Shown in pieces: positions 9,843-18,971 of a DNA stretch of 64,000 bases (position 1 is its first letter; every line of letters starts with the position of its first letter). The position numbers and the translations under genes were made by a program. Source of the DNA: an uncultured Bacteroidales bacterium (GTDB taxonomy: Bacteria > Bacteroidota > Bacteroidia > Bacteroidales > P3); the NCBI GenBank assembly GCA_900314925.1, contig OMXC01000006.1:124001-188000 (forward strand). Direction: 5' to 3'. Below the pieces are notes generated by a model. That model saw nothing but the letters and a program-made list of their open reading frames with translations. It was not told the origin of the DNA and did no database searches.

Positions 9843-10244
9843 CTACAGCACGTCCCAGAACGCCTGGGGCAGGTATACATTCTCCAGCGAGGTGGCTTCT
9901 TTGAACAAGGGGGCCACCTCTTCGCATGTATAGCCCGCTATGCCGCATCCCACGGCGGTGACGAGGAAGGTGAGTCCGGGATGCTGGCGTGCGCAGTCAA
10001 TGAAGTGGTCTACAGCCTTTTCCAGCGCCGCCTTGCCCTCCATGGTCGGGAGGGCGTAGGTGCGGCCGGTGAGCCCCTCGCCCACGCCCCATTCGGCACC
10101 GAAGTGCTTGTAAGCGAACCATGCGGCACCGCCGCCGTGGGCTCCTTGTATGTTGCTGCCGAAGACAAACACTTCGTTGCTGCCGAGTTCGGCGATGCGG
10201 TCCGACGCCACACGGCGCCCGTCTGTTATCTTTGTGTTTTTCAT
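9843..10244 (-). CDS. Conserved macro-like protein of the FVFGSN-HGGGAA type
   Basis: A 133-residue cytoplasmic protein. I chose the internal ATG (MKNTKI) because the upstream extension is arginine-rich, unlike a real protein, and overlaps the aldolase gene. Visible motifs: EVFVFGSNIQGAHGGGAAWFA (about 22-42), then GEGLTGRTYALPT, and FLVTAVGCGIAGYTCEEVAPLF near the end. The Gly-rich loop followed by a late VGCGIAGY loop resembles macro-type nucleotide-binding folds, and similar proteins occur in bacteria and phages. Function unknown; an ADP-ribose-related role is only inference. It lies 38 bp after the threonine aldolase gene on the same strand. Confidence 0.7.
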   Translation of the reverse strand: MKNTKITDGRRVASDRIAELGSNEVFVFGSNIQGAHGGGAAWFAYKHFGAEWGVGEGLTGRTYALPTMEGKAALEKAVDHFIDCARQHPGLTFLVTAVGCGIAGYTCEEVAPLFKEATSLENVYLPQAFWDVL

Positions 10245-10282
10245 AGCGTTTTGATATTGATACGCCAGCGCGCGCGGCGCGG

Positions 10283-11317
10283 TCACTGGTGGCGTGCGAG
10301 TTCCTCTTTCAGAGCCGCCACAAAGGCGCGGATGTCGTCCTCGGTGGTGTCGAACGAGCACATCCAGCGCACCACGTCGGCGGCCTCGTCCCAGTCGTAG
10401 AAGAAGTAGCGCTCCTGCAGATGGTGCCACACGTCGGTGGGCAGCTGTGCGAAGAGGCTGTTGACCTGCACGGGGTACATGACCTTCACCCCTTCGACCT
10501 TCTCCACCTCCCTCAGCAGCAGCTGCGCCATGGCGTTGCTGTGCTCGGCGTTGCGGCGCCAGATGCCGCTCTCGAGGTAGCATATAAACTGCGCCGCCAT
10601 GAAGCGCATCTTGCTGGCCAGCTGCGTCATCTGCTTGCGACGGTACTTCATGTCGACGTCGAGCCCGGGGTTGAGGAGCACGCAGCTCTCCCCCATCAGC
10701 AGGCCGTTCTTGGTGCCGCCGAAGCTGAGGGCGTCGACACCGAGGTCGGTGGTCAGCTCCTTGAACGAGCAGCCGAGGGCCACGGCGGCATTGGCCAGGC
10801 GCGCACCGTCGACATGAAGGTACATGCCGTGCTCGTGCGCCAAGTCGGCCAACGCCTTGATTTCCTCGCGGCTATAGAGCGTGCCCAGCTCCGTGGGCTG
10901 GCTGATGCTGATGGCCTTGGGCTGCGAGTGGTGCTCGAAGCCGAAGCCGTGCAGACGCGTCCGCACGAGGGCGGGCGTCAGCTTGCCGTCGGGCGTGTCC
11001 ACCGTCAGCAGACGGCAGCCCACGACGCGCTGCGGGGCGCCGCACTCGTCGACGTTGATGTGCGCCGTCTCGGCACACACCACAGCCTCGTGCGAGCGGC
11101 ACATGGCGTCGATACACAGCACGTTGGCACCCGTGCCGTTGAAGACCAGATACACACGAGCCTGCGGCCCGAAGGTCGCCTTGACGAGCGCCTCGAGGCG
11201 CTGCGTATATTCGTCGTCGCCGTAAGCCAGCGCATGCTCGCTGTTGGCCATCGCTATGGCCTCTATCACCTCGGGGCTGATGCCCGAATGGTTGTCGCTA
11301 CCGAAACCTCTTTTCAT
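10283..11317 (-). CDS. ltaE: Low-specificity L-threonine aldolase
   Basis: PLP enzyme splitting threonine or allo-threonine into glycine and acetaldehyde. It has 344 residues. The PLP-binding Lys203 lies in LSFGGTKNGLL, and the HVDGAR motif is at 168-173. The N-terminus GFGSDNHSGISPEV and the early glycine-rich stretch FNGTGANVL also fit this beta-eliminating-lyase family. It has a promoter-like box 46 bp upstream and is followed by the macro-like gene. Together with glyA in this window it would feed glycine and one-carbon metabolism. Confidence 0.93.
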   Translation of the reverse strand: MKRGFGSDNHSGISPEVIEAIAMANSEHALAYGDDEYTQRLEALVKATFGPQARVYLVFNGTGANVLCIDAMCRSHEAVVCAETAHINVDECGAPQRVVGCRLLTVDTPDGKLTPALVRTRLHGFGFEHHSQPKAISISQPTELGTLYSREEIKALADLAHEHGMYLHVDGARLANAAVALGCSFKELTTDLGVDALSFGGTKNGLLMGESCVLLNPGLDVDMKYRRKQMTQLASKMRFMAAQFICYLESGIWRRNAEHSNAMAQLLLREVEKVEGVKVMYPVQVNSLFAQLPTDVWHHLQERYFFYDWDEAADVVRWMCSFDTTEDDIRAFVAALKEELARHQ

Positions 11318-11362
11318 ATCGTTGTCAGTCGTTTATATTCGTTTCTGCCGTTGTTTGGCTTT

Positions 11363-11395
11363 GCAAATATACGTCTTTTTCACAAATCATGCAAA
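11363..11395 (-). promoter_or_regulatory. Promoter of ltaE (-7 and -33 boxes)
   Basis: On the minus strand TATATTTGC (11371-11363) matches TAnnTTTG, and TTTG (11395-11392) lies 20 bp further upstream, close to the Bacteroidota -33/-7 spacing. Confidence 0.6.
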
Positions 11396-11472
11396 TTAAG
11401 TTGCCGCCGTCGGAAGCGCGCCCATCGCCGGACAGCCGCTCGCGCTTCCCCCCACCCTGCCCCGCACGCCAT

Positions 11473-11582
11473 TTCAACGATACTTCAACGATACTTCAAC
11501 GATACTTCAACGATACTTTAACGATAGCTATCGTCGAAATATCGTTGAAGTATCGTTGATATATCGTTGAAATAATGTTGGA
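11473..11582. repeat. 11-bp-phased inverted array (ttcaacgatac type)
   Basis: Ten 11-bp units: four perfect copies of ttcaacgatac, then tttaacgatag, then five inverted units (ctatcgtcgaa, atatcgttgaa, gtatcgttgat, atatcgttgaa, ataatgttgga). The symmetry point is at 11527/11528 in GATAGCTATC. The left arm is almost perfect and the right arm is diverged. Folded, it would give a hairpin of about 50 bp. It lies between the clpB terminator and the ltaE promoter. Its sequence is unrelated to the cttcagtagtt arrays, but the period and inverted design are the same. Confidence 0.9.
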
Positions 11583-11630
11583 ATCCCCTGCAGCGATGCC
11601 CCAGCCCCCGGCCGGCCGCCGCGGCGGCAC

Positions 11631-11661
11631 AAAAAAAGGCGCCACGCTGATGCGTGGCGCC
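11631..11661 (-). terminator. Rho-independent terminator of clpB
   Basis: A perfect 10-bp stem (GGCGCCACGC / GCGTGGCGCC) with a 4-nt loop, followed on the minus strand by seven T (A run at 11631-11637). It lies 38 bp after the clpB stop codon. Confidence 0.9.
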
Positions 11662-11698
11662 TGCGTCTGCCTCCGCCGCGACGGCGGATGTGGCTCTG

Positions 11699-14299
11699 TC
11701 ACTGTGCCTTCTTGGGGTTGTAGAAGACAAACTGGCCGTCTATGACGTCGATGATGACGGTCTCGTCGGTGTGTATCTTGCCCTCCAGCAGCTGACGGCT
11801 CATCTCGTTGAGTATCTCGCGCTGGATGACACGCTTCACGGGACGCGCACCCATTGCGGGGTCGTAGCCCACGTCGGCCAGACGGTTGACGGCCTCGTCG
11901 GTAGCCGTGATGGTGATGTCGTTCTTCTCGAGCATCTTGGCCACCATGCGCAGCTGTATGCGGACGATGTCGCGTATCTGGCTCTTGTTGAGGGGCTGGA
12001 ACATGATGATCTCGTCGATACGGTTCAGAAACTCGGGCCTGATGCGCTCTTTGAGGAGCCCCATGACGGCCTCCTTGGTCTCGTCGAGCTCGTACTGCGA
12101 GGGGTTGGGGTTGTGCTCCAGCTTCTCGCGGATGATGTCGGAGCCCATGTTGGAGGTCATGATGATGATGGTGTTCTTGAAGTCGCAGGTGCGGCCCTTG
12201 TTGTCTGTCAGGCGGCCGTCCTCGAGCACCTGCAGCAGTATGTTGAACACGTCGGGGTGAGCCTTCTCGATCTCATCGAAGAGGACGATGCTGTAGGGTT
12301 TGCGGCGCACGGCCTCGGTGAGCTGGCCGCTCTCGTCGTAGCCCACATAGCCTGGAGGTGCGCCGATGAGTCGACTGACGCTGTGGCGCTCCTGGTATTC
12401 AGACATATCGATACGCACCATCATGTTCTCGTCGTCGAAGAGCACCTCGGCCAGAGCCTTGGCCAGCTCCGTCTTGCCGACGCCCGTGGTGCCGAGGAAG
12501 ATGAAGGAGCCTATGGGGCGCTTGCCGTCGCTGAGACCCGCACGCGAGCGGCGCACGGCATTGGCGATGACGCTGATGGCCTCGTCCTGGCCCACGACGC
12601 GCTTGTGCAACTCGTCCTCCAGGTGCAACAGGCGTTCACGCTCGCTCTGCAGCATACGCGTCACGGGGATGCCCGTCCACTTGCTGACCACTTCGGCGAT
12701 CTGCTCGCTGTCCACCTCCTCGTTGATCATGGCGTTGTCGGCCTGCATCTGCTTGAGCTGGTTCTTGAGGTCTTCCACCTTCTTCTCGGCCTCCTTGATG
12801 CGGCCGTAGCGCAACTCGGCCACCTTGCCGTAGTCGCCGGCGCGCTCGGCCTGCTCGGCGTCGAACTTGTAGCTCTCGATGTTCTTCACCTCGGCCTGTA
12901 TGGCTTCGACAATCTGCTTCTCGTTCTGCCAGCGGGCCTTCATCTGGTCGCGCTGCTCGCGGAGGCCGGAGAGCTCCTTGTCTATCTGGGCTATCTTGTC
13001 CTGGTCGTTCTCGCGCTTGATGGCCTCGCGTTCGATTTCCAGCTGGCGTATGCGGCGCTCTATCTCGTCAAGCTCCTCGGGCACAGAGTCAATCTCCAGG
13101 CGCAGCTTGGCGGCGGCCTCGTCGATGAGGTCTATGGCCTTGTCGGGCAGGAAACGGTCGCTGATGTAACGGTGCGAGAGCTCGGCGGCGGCGATGATGG
13201 CCTCGTCCTTGATACGCACACGGTGGTGCACCTCGTAGCGCTCCTTCAGGCCACGCAGTATGCTAATGGTGTCGGGCACCGAGGGCTCGTCGATGATGAC
13301 GCTCTGGAACCTGCGCTCGAGGGCCTTGTCCTTCTCGAAGTACTTCTGATACTCGGCGAGGGTCGTAGCGCCGATGGCACGCAGCTCGCCGCGCGCCAGC
13401 GCGGGCTTCAGTATGTTGGCGGCGTCCATGGCCCCTTCGCCGCCACCGGCACCCACGAGGGTGTGTATCTCGTCGATGAAGAGGATTATCTCGCCGTCGG
13501 CTTCGTTGATCTCGCGGATGACGCTCTTGAGCCGCTCCTCGAACTCACCCTTGTACTTGGCACCGGCTATCAGGGCGCCCATGTCGAGGCTGTAGATGGT
13601 CTTCGACTTCAGGTTTTCGGCCACATCGCCGCTGACGATACGCTGCGCCAGCCCTTCGGCGATGGCTGTCTTGCCCACGCCGGGCTCGCCGATGAGGATG
13701 GGGTTGTTCTTCGTGCGGCGCGAGAGGATCTGCAGCACGCGACGTATCTCTTCGTCGCGCCCGATGACGGGGTCGAGCTTGCCGGCCTGCGCCAGCTGGT
13801 TGAGGTTCTTGGCGTACTTGTTCAGGGCGTTCATCGTCTGCTCCTGGTTCTGGCTGGTCACCTTGCTGCCCTTGCGGAGGTCGGCGATGGCGGCGAGGAG
13901 AGCCCTCTCGCTCACGCCGGCGTCTTTAAGCATCTGGCTCACACGGTCGCGACCGCTGAGGATGCCCAGCAGCAGGTGCTCCACGCTGACGAACTCGTCG
14001 TTCATCTTCGTGGCTCTCTGCTGGGCGGCCACCAGCGCCTGGTTGGCGTCGCTGCTGAGGTACACTTGGCCGCCGCTGACGTGCGGCATACTGTTAAGGA
14101 TGTCATCCACCTGCTGCGTCAGGCGGGGGATGTTGACCTCCATCTTCTTGAGGAGGTAGGGCGTCACATTCTCGTCTTCCGAGAGGAGCCCCTTCAGCAG
14201 GTGCGCCGTCTCGATGGCCGGGTGCTGCCCTCCGAGGGCAATCTCCTGAGCCTTCTGCACGGCTTCCTGCGCTTTGATTGTAAACTTGTCTAAGGTCAT
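11699..14299 (-). CDS. clpB: ATP-dependent disaggregase ClpB
   Basis: Hexameric AAA+ chaperone that threads aggregated proteins with DnaK. I start at [13 protein letters not shown], the family's usual N-terminus; a start ten codons upstream is possible. Length 866. Order: N domain (1-145); first AAA+ with GEPGVGKT near residue 204 and [12 protein letters not shown]; the coiled-coil M domain (about 400-530), rich in Glu/Arg/Lys; second AAA+ with GTTGVGKT and [11 protein letters not shown]. No ClpP-binding loop is evident, as expected for ClpB. A strong terminator follows. No HrcA/CIRCE site is seen upstream. Confidence 0.97.
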   Translation of the reverse strand: MTLDKFTIKAQEAVQKAQEIALGGQHPAIETAHLLKGLLSEDENVTPYLLKKMEVNIPRLTQQVDDILNSMPHVSGGQVYLSSDANQALVAAQQRATKMNDEFVSVEHLLLGILSGRDRVSQMLKDAGVSERALLAAIADLRKGSKVTSQNQEQTMNALNKYAKNLNQLAQAGKLDPVIGRDEEIRRVLQILSRRTKNNPILIGEPGVGKTAIAEGLAQRIVSGDVAENLKSKTIYSLDMGALIAGAKYKGEFEERLKSVIREINEADGEIILFIDEIHTLVGAGGGEGAMDAANILKPALARGELRAIGATTLAEYQKYFEKDKALERRFQSVIIDEPSVPDTISILRGLKERYEVHHRVRIKDEAIIAAAELSHRYISDRFLPDKAIDLIDEAAAKLRLEIDSVPEELDEIERRIRQLEIEREAIKRENDQDKIAQIDKELSGLREQRDQMKARWQNEKQIVEAIQAEVKNIESYKFDAEQAERAGDYGKVAELRYGRIKEAEKKVEDLKNQLKQMQADNAMINEEVDSEQIAEVVSKWTGIPVTRMLQSERERLLHLEDELHKRVVGQDEAISVIANAVRRSRAGLSDGKRPIGSFIFLGTTGVGKTELAKALAEVLFDDENMMVRIDMSEYQERHSVSRLIGAPPGYVGYDESGQLTEAVRRKPYSIVLFDEIEKAHPDVFNILLQVLEDGRLTDNKGRTCDFKNTIIIMTSNMGSDIIREKLEHNPNPSQYELDETKEAVMGLLKERIRPEFLNRIDEIIMFQPLNKSQIRDIVRIQLRMVAKMLEKNDITITATDEAVNRLADVGYDPAMGARPVKRVIQREILNEMSRQLLEGKIHTDETVIIDVIDGQFVFYNPKKAQ

Positions 14300-14445
14300 A
14301 GTTATTTGGTTTTTATTTTCTGACCTCATCTATGCAAAATGAATACCAGACAACAGACAACTGCCATTTTGTCAGTTGCCTGTCATCCGCAGATACCTTC
14401 TGCGTCAACATAAAACCATAAACCAGGAAAAGCCTGTCGCTCCGG

Positions 14446-15096
14446 TCAGAGACCAAGAATCCGAGTCAACTCGGCGAAGTCGTCGATCAGCAGTTCTGCG
14501 CCTGCTGCCTTGAGTTCGGCAGCCGACTGGTTGCCGTAGGTGACACCACAGGTACGGCATCCGGCCGCACACCCCATCAGAATGTCATAACTGGCATCGC
14601 CCACCACCATGGCCTCGTCGGCGGCAACGGCAAGCTTCTGGAGTATGAGCCGCACCGGCTCGGGATGTGGCTTGCCGTACTGTACGTCATTGGCGCTGAC
14701 GACCATACTGACGTATGACTCCAGATGGAAGCTCCTTACGAAACCTTCAAGAGTAGGCCGTCCACGACTGCTGCATATTGCCAACAGCAATCCTCGTTCG
14801 TGCATCTCACGCAGAGTCTCCATCACATGAGAGAAGAGCATGACAACACCGTTATGATTCTTTTCATCGAAGATGCGGCGGTAAACCTCCACGCAGCGGT
14901 CGCCAACGACGTCGTCTATTGGCAGCAGACGCATGAAACACTCTTTCAGGGGCAGCCCTATCATCGCTCTGCATTCGGCATCGCTGCGCGCAGGCAGCTG
15001 CAACTCACGTATCGTGCTCTGCATCGAGTCGATAATCAGCGGCTGCGTGTCGGCCAGCGTGCCGTCGAAATCAAGTATCACCAACCTTATAGCCAC
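14446..15096 (-). CDS. HAD-superfamily phosphatase (phosphoglycolate-phosphatase-like)
   Basis: A 216-residue cytoplasmic hydrolase. Motif I is DFDGTLADT with nucleophile Asp9 and acid Asp11. A helical cap of the Gph/beta-phosphoglucomutase type follows. Motif II is the Ser in ICSSRG, motif III the Lys in YGKPHPEP, and motif IV the acidic pair in VVGDASYDI. The substrate is not predictable; phosphoglycolate or a sugar phosphate are usual for this subgroup. It lies 4 bp after galE on the same strand, suggesting co-transcription and perhaps a sugar-phosphate role. Confidence 0.85.
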   Translation of the reverse strand: MAIRLVILDFDGTLADTQPLIIDSMQSTIRELQLPARSDAECRAMIGLPLKECFMRLLPIDDVVGDRCVEVYRRIFDEKNHNGVVMLFSHVMETLREMHERGLLLAICSSRGRPTLEGFVRSFHLESYVSMVVSANDVQYGKPHPEPVRLILQKLAVAADEAMVVGDASYDILMGCAAGCRTCGVTYGNQSAAELKAAGAELLIDDFAELTRILGL

Positions 15097-15100
15097 AGCA

Positions 15101-16114
15101 TCAATACCCTTCGGGGTTCTGGCGCTGCCAGTTCCAGCTGTCGCGCACCATGTCGTCGATGCCGTACTTGGCCTCCCACCCCAGCTCGGCCTTGGCCTTG
15201 GCGGGGTTGCAGTAGCAGGTGGCTATGTCGCCTGCGCGGCGCGGTTTTATGCTGTAGGGCACATCGACGCCGTTGACGCAGACAAAAGCCTTCACCATGT
15301 CCAGCACGCTGTAGCCGTTGCCCGTACCTATATTATATATACCCACGCCGCAGCGACGGCCGATGGCCTGGAGGGCGCAGACGTGTGCGGCGGCGAGGTC
15401 GACGACGTGGATATAGTCGCGCACGCCGGTGCCGTCGGGCGTCGGGTAGTCGTTGCCGAAGACGCCCAGCTCCTTGCGCTTGCCGACAGCCACCTGCGTG
15501 ATATACGGCATCAGGTTGTTGGGTATGCCGTTGGGGTTCTCCCCTATCCTGCCGCTGGGGTGCGCGCCCACGGGGTTGAAGTAGCGCAGCAGCACGACAT
15601 TCCACTCCGCGTCGGCCTTCTGGATGTCCATCAGCACCTGCTCGAGCATGCTCTTCGTCCAGCCGTAGGGGTTGGTACACTGGCCCTTGGGGCAGCGCTC
15701 GGTGATGGGTATCTCGACGGGGTCGCCGTAGACGGTGGCCGATGAGCTGAAGATGATGTTCTTGCAGCCGTGGCGGCGCATGACGTCGACGAGCGTCAGC
15801 GTGCCGCCGATGTTGTTCTCGTAGTATTCCCACGGCTTCTCCACGCTCTCACCCACGGCCTTGAGGCCGGCGAAGTGTATGCATGCGTCGAAGCGGTGGC
15901 CGGCGAAGAGGCGCTCAAGGCCTTCGCGGTCGCGGATGTCGATCTGGTGGAAGGGAATCTCCCCCACGCCGATGATCTCCGCCACGCGACGCAGCGACTC
16001 GGGGTTGCTGTTGCTCAGGTTGTCCACCACCACGGCGGTGTGCCCCGCCTTGTAGAGCTCTATCAATGTGTGGGAGCCGATATATCCGGCCCCGCCGGTA
16101 ACCAGTATATTCAT
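15101..16114 (-). CDS. galE: UDP-glucose 4-epimerase
   Basis: Interconverts UDP-glucose and UDP-galactose with bound NAD (extended SDR family). Length 337, as usual. The Rossmann motif GGAGYIGSH is at 7-15. The catalytic Ser/Thr lies in SSSATVYG (123-130), and YxxxK is Tyr150-Lys154 in YGWTK. The substrate-binding region NPVGAHPSG and the C-terminal RRAGDIATCYC are typical of GalE rather than of other SDR epimerases. Immediately before its ATG lies a 7-bp-phased repeat, which forms the mRNA leader. The HAD phosphatase gene follows closely. Confidence 0.95.
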   Translation of the reverse strand: MNILVTGGAGYIGSHTLIELYKAGHTAVVVDNLSNSNPESLRRVAEIIGVGEIPFHQIDIRDREGLERLFAGHRFDACIHFAGLKAVGESVEKPWEYYENNIGGTLTLVDVMRRHGCKNIIFSSSATVYGDPVEIPITERCPKGQCTNPYGWTKSMLEQVLMDIQKADAEWNVVLLRYFNPVGAHPSGRIGENPNGIPNNLMPYITQVAVGKRKELGVFGNDYPTPDGTGVRDYIHVVDLAAAHVCALQAIGRRCGVGIYNIGTGNGYSVLDMVKAFVCVNGVDVPYSIKPRRAGDIATCYCNPAKAKAELGWEAKYGIDDMVRDSWNWQRQNPEGY

Positions 16115-16163
16115 AGTTTAAGGTTTATAGTTTAAGGTTTAAAGTTTAAGGGGATAAGTTTAG
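16115..16163. repeat. 7-bp-phased repeat before galE
   Basis: Seven consecutive heptamers on the plus strand: agtttaa, ggtttat, agtttaa, ggtttaa, agtttaa, ggggata, agtttag. The array touches the galE start codon. It belongs to the same period class as the arrays at 27826, 29533, 37271, 39722 and 40175. Confidence 0.8.
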
Positions 16164-16200
16164 GGGGTTGTCCTTGTCTTGGCGCCAGCGCCACGCGCTG

Positions 16201-16683
16201 TCATTTCACTTCAGCCTCTACGGCCTCCTTGTTCCACAGGCGGAGGAACTTCTCCACCCGCTTGCGGCTGTAGCCCTTGCCTTCTTCGAGGCTCTCGCTC
16301 TCCTGTATGTGGATGGGCACGCCTTTCTCGTTGAGCACCACGAATGCCGGGTAGCCGAAGCGGCCCGGATTGCCGAGATACTTCATCGCCTCCAGGTTCT
16401 TGTTGCCCTTGGAGTAGTTGACGTGGATGTAGACAAAGTTCTCCGCCATCAGCGGGGCGATGACGCTGTCTTTGGTGGCGAACTCGGCGAAGCGCAGGCA
16501 CCACGGGCACCAGTTGCCGCCCACCTGGCACATCACGTAGCGGCCGGTCTTCTGCGCCAGCGCTGTGGCCTCGCGTATCTGCTCCATGGCGTCGACGCCT
16601 TCGTCGTAGACCTTCTGGGCCTGTGCCCATACGCCCGTGGCCATAGCGGCCATCAGGGACAATACCATTATTATTCTTTTCAT
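16201..16683 (-). CDS. Secreted thioredoxin-fold protein (CPWC)
   Basis: A 160-residue periplasmic protein. Residues 1-20 form a signal peptide ending in VWA. The thioredoxin active site is Cys59-Pro-Trp-Cys62 in GGNWCPWC. The cis-proline region is GYPAFVVLNEKG, with Pro near residue 115. The layout resembles thioredoxin_7/DUF255-type proteins of Bacteroidota, likely a thiol-disulfide reductase acting on envelope proteins. It lies between galE and the gamma-carbonic-anhydrase-like gene on the same strand; the partner is unknown. Confidence 0.85.
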   Translation of the reverse strand: MKRIIMVLSLMAAMATGVWAQAQKVYDEGVDAMEQIREATALAQKTGRYVMCQVGGNWCPWCLRFAEFATKDSVIAPLMAENFVYIHVNYSKGNKNLEAMKYLGNPGRFGYPAFVVLNEKGVPIHIQESESLEEGKGYSRKRVEKFLRLWNKEAVEAEVK

Positions 16684-16710
16684 GTCAGCGATAACGGCAA
16701 ACCGCCCGTT

Positions 16711-17217
16711 TTATTGCGTCCGCATGTATTCTTTGGCGTACTCGACATAGTGGGCGGCGTTGTCAGTCTGGCCGGGGCGCGTGGGCTTGATGTAGCGGGC
16801 CGGCACACCGCCCCATATCTCGTGCGGAGGAATCTTGGTGCCCTGCAGCACCAAGGCACCGGCGGCCACGATGGCGCCCTCCCCCACCTCGCAGTCGTCG
16901 AGCAGCGCGGCACCAATGCCTATGAGGGCGCCGTCGCGTATGGTGCAGGCATGCACGGTGACGTTGTGGCCTATGGTGACATCGCTGCCGATATGCGTGG
17001 GGCCTGTCTCATGCGTCACATGTATGCAGGAGCCGTCCTGCACATTGGTGCGGTCGCCGATGGTGATGGGTGCCACGTCACCGCGCACCACGGCGTTGAA
17101 CCACACCGAGCACTCGTCGCCCAGCGTCACATCGCCCACCAGCGTGGCGTTCTCGCTGAAGTAGCAGTCGCGCCCCCACCGTGGCGAACGCCCTTTGTAT
17201 GATTTGATTAGTGCCAT
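16711..17217 (-). CDS. Gamma-class carbonic-anhydrase-like hexapeptide-repeat protein
   Basis: A 168-residue left-handed beta-helix protein of the YrdA/CaiE group. I start at MALIKSYKG because the upstream extension crosses the promoter. Hexapeptide repeats run through most of the chain (GDVTLGDECSVWFNAVVRGD, IGDRTNVQDG, IGHNVTVHA). The zinc-ligand histidines are seen in HVTHETG and GHNVTVHAC. Members bind metal, but many lack proven carbonic anhydrase activity, so the reaction is uncertain. A TATCTTTGC box lies about 23 bp upstream. Confidence 0.85.
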   Translation of the reverse strand: MALIKSYKGRSPRWGRDCYFSENATLVGDVTLGDECSVWFNAVVRGDVAPITIGDRTNVQDGSCIHVTHETGPTHIGSDVTIGHNVTVHACTIRDGALIGIGAALLDDCEVGEGAIVAAGALVLQGTKIPPHEIWGGVPARYIKPTRPGQTDNAAHYVEYAKEYMRTQ

Positions 17218-17239
17218 AATTCCATAATTGATATCCTCT

Positions 17240-17248
17240 GCAAAGATA
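17240..17248 (-). promoter_or_regulatory. Promoter -7 box of the gamma-carbonic-anhydrase-like gene
   Basis: TATCTTTGC on the minus strand, 23 bp before the chosen ATG, matches the Bacteroidota -7 consensus and supports the downstream start choice. Confidence 0.6.
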
Positions 17249-17303
17249 CACAAAATACACCGCCCGAAGAAAAAAAACTTTGCAGAATGGTATCATAGCC
17301 ATT

Positions 17304-17315
17304 CCCCCCCCCCCC
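17304..17315. repeat. Homopolymer tract of 12 C
   Basis: Twelve consecutive C followed by seven A. It lies between the glyA terminator and the promoter of the gamma-carbonic-anhydrase-like gene, about 55 bp upstream of that -7 box. Runs this long tend to change length by replication slippage. Confidence 0.9.
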
Positions 17316-17353
17316 AAAAAAACAAACCGTCGGGGCGTGTGTCCCCGACGGTT
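17316..17353 (-). terminator. Rho-independent terminator of glyA
   Basis: An 11-bp perfect stem (AACCGTCGGGG at 17325-17335 and its complement at 17343-17353) with a 7-nt loop. On the minus strand it is followed by TTTG and a run of seven T. It lies 26 bp after the glyA stop codon. Confidence 0.92.
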
Positions 17354-17378
17354 GTGTGTATCTGTGTCTACTGCGATA

Positions 17379-18659
<1,281 letters not shown>

Positions 18660-18698
18660 ATCTGTTTATTAAATAGCAATTAATATAAAATTCCTGCT

Positions 18699-18730
18699 GC
18701 AAAGATACGAAACAACTGCGACATGGCAAA
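18699..18730 (-). promoter_or_regulatory. Promoter of glyA (-33 TTTG, 19-bp spacer, -7 TATCTTTG)
   Basis: On the minus strand TTTG (18730-18727) is followed after 19 bp by TATCTTTGC (18707-18699), a full match to the Bacteroidota primary-sigma consensus. It lies 40 bp before the glyA ATG. Confidence 0.8.
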
Positions 18731-18764
18731 ATATTTTTTTCGCCACCCCGACGCCATGCAGCCG

Positions 18765-18896
18765 CAACGGAGCCGGTACGGACCCGGTACGGCATTTCTT
18801 CAGTAGTTCTTCAGTAGTTCTTCAGTGCTGCACTGAAGAACTACTGAAGAACTACTGAAGAACGGCCGTAGGGACTCCGTAGAGGGGCCGAGGAGG
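18765..18896. repeat. 11-bp-phased inverted array (cttcagtagtt family), symmetric copy
   Basis: Twelve 11-bp units: caacggagccg, gtacggacccg, gtacggcattt, cttcagtagtt twice, cttcagtgctg, cactgaagaac, tactgaagaac twice, ggccgtaggga, ctccgtagagg, ggccgaggagg. The central six units form a near-perfect hairpin (three units per arm, centre near 18829). The outer units are weaker inverted relatives built on TACGG/CCGTA. It lies between the divergent glyA gene and the secreted protein gene at 18972. Confidence 0.92.
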
Positions 18897-18913
18897 GTGG
18901 GAGACATTTTTTG

Positions 18914-18944
18914 TTGCGGGGGTATGAAAATTTGTGTATCTTTG
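18914..18944 (+). promoter_or_regulatory. Promoter of the secreted protein gene at 18972
   Basis: TATCTTTG (18937-18944) fits the -7 consensus. A TTG (18914-18916) lies 20 bp upstream as a possible partial -33 element. The predicted leader is about 24 nt. Confidence 0.6.
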
Positions 18945-18971
18945 CAGTCGGAAAAGGATGCTGCAAAGAGC

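Noticed and set aside
18765..18896. Transcription terminators as explanation of the 11-bp arrays
   Set aside because: All four cttcag arrays lie between divergent genes, upstream of both, and lack T runs after the stem.
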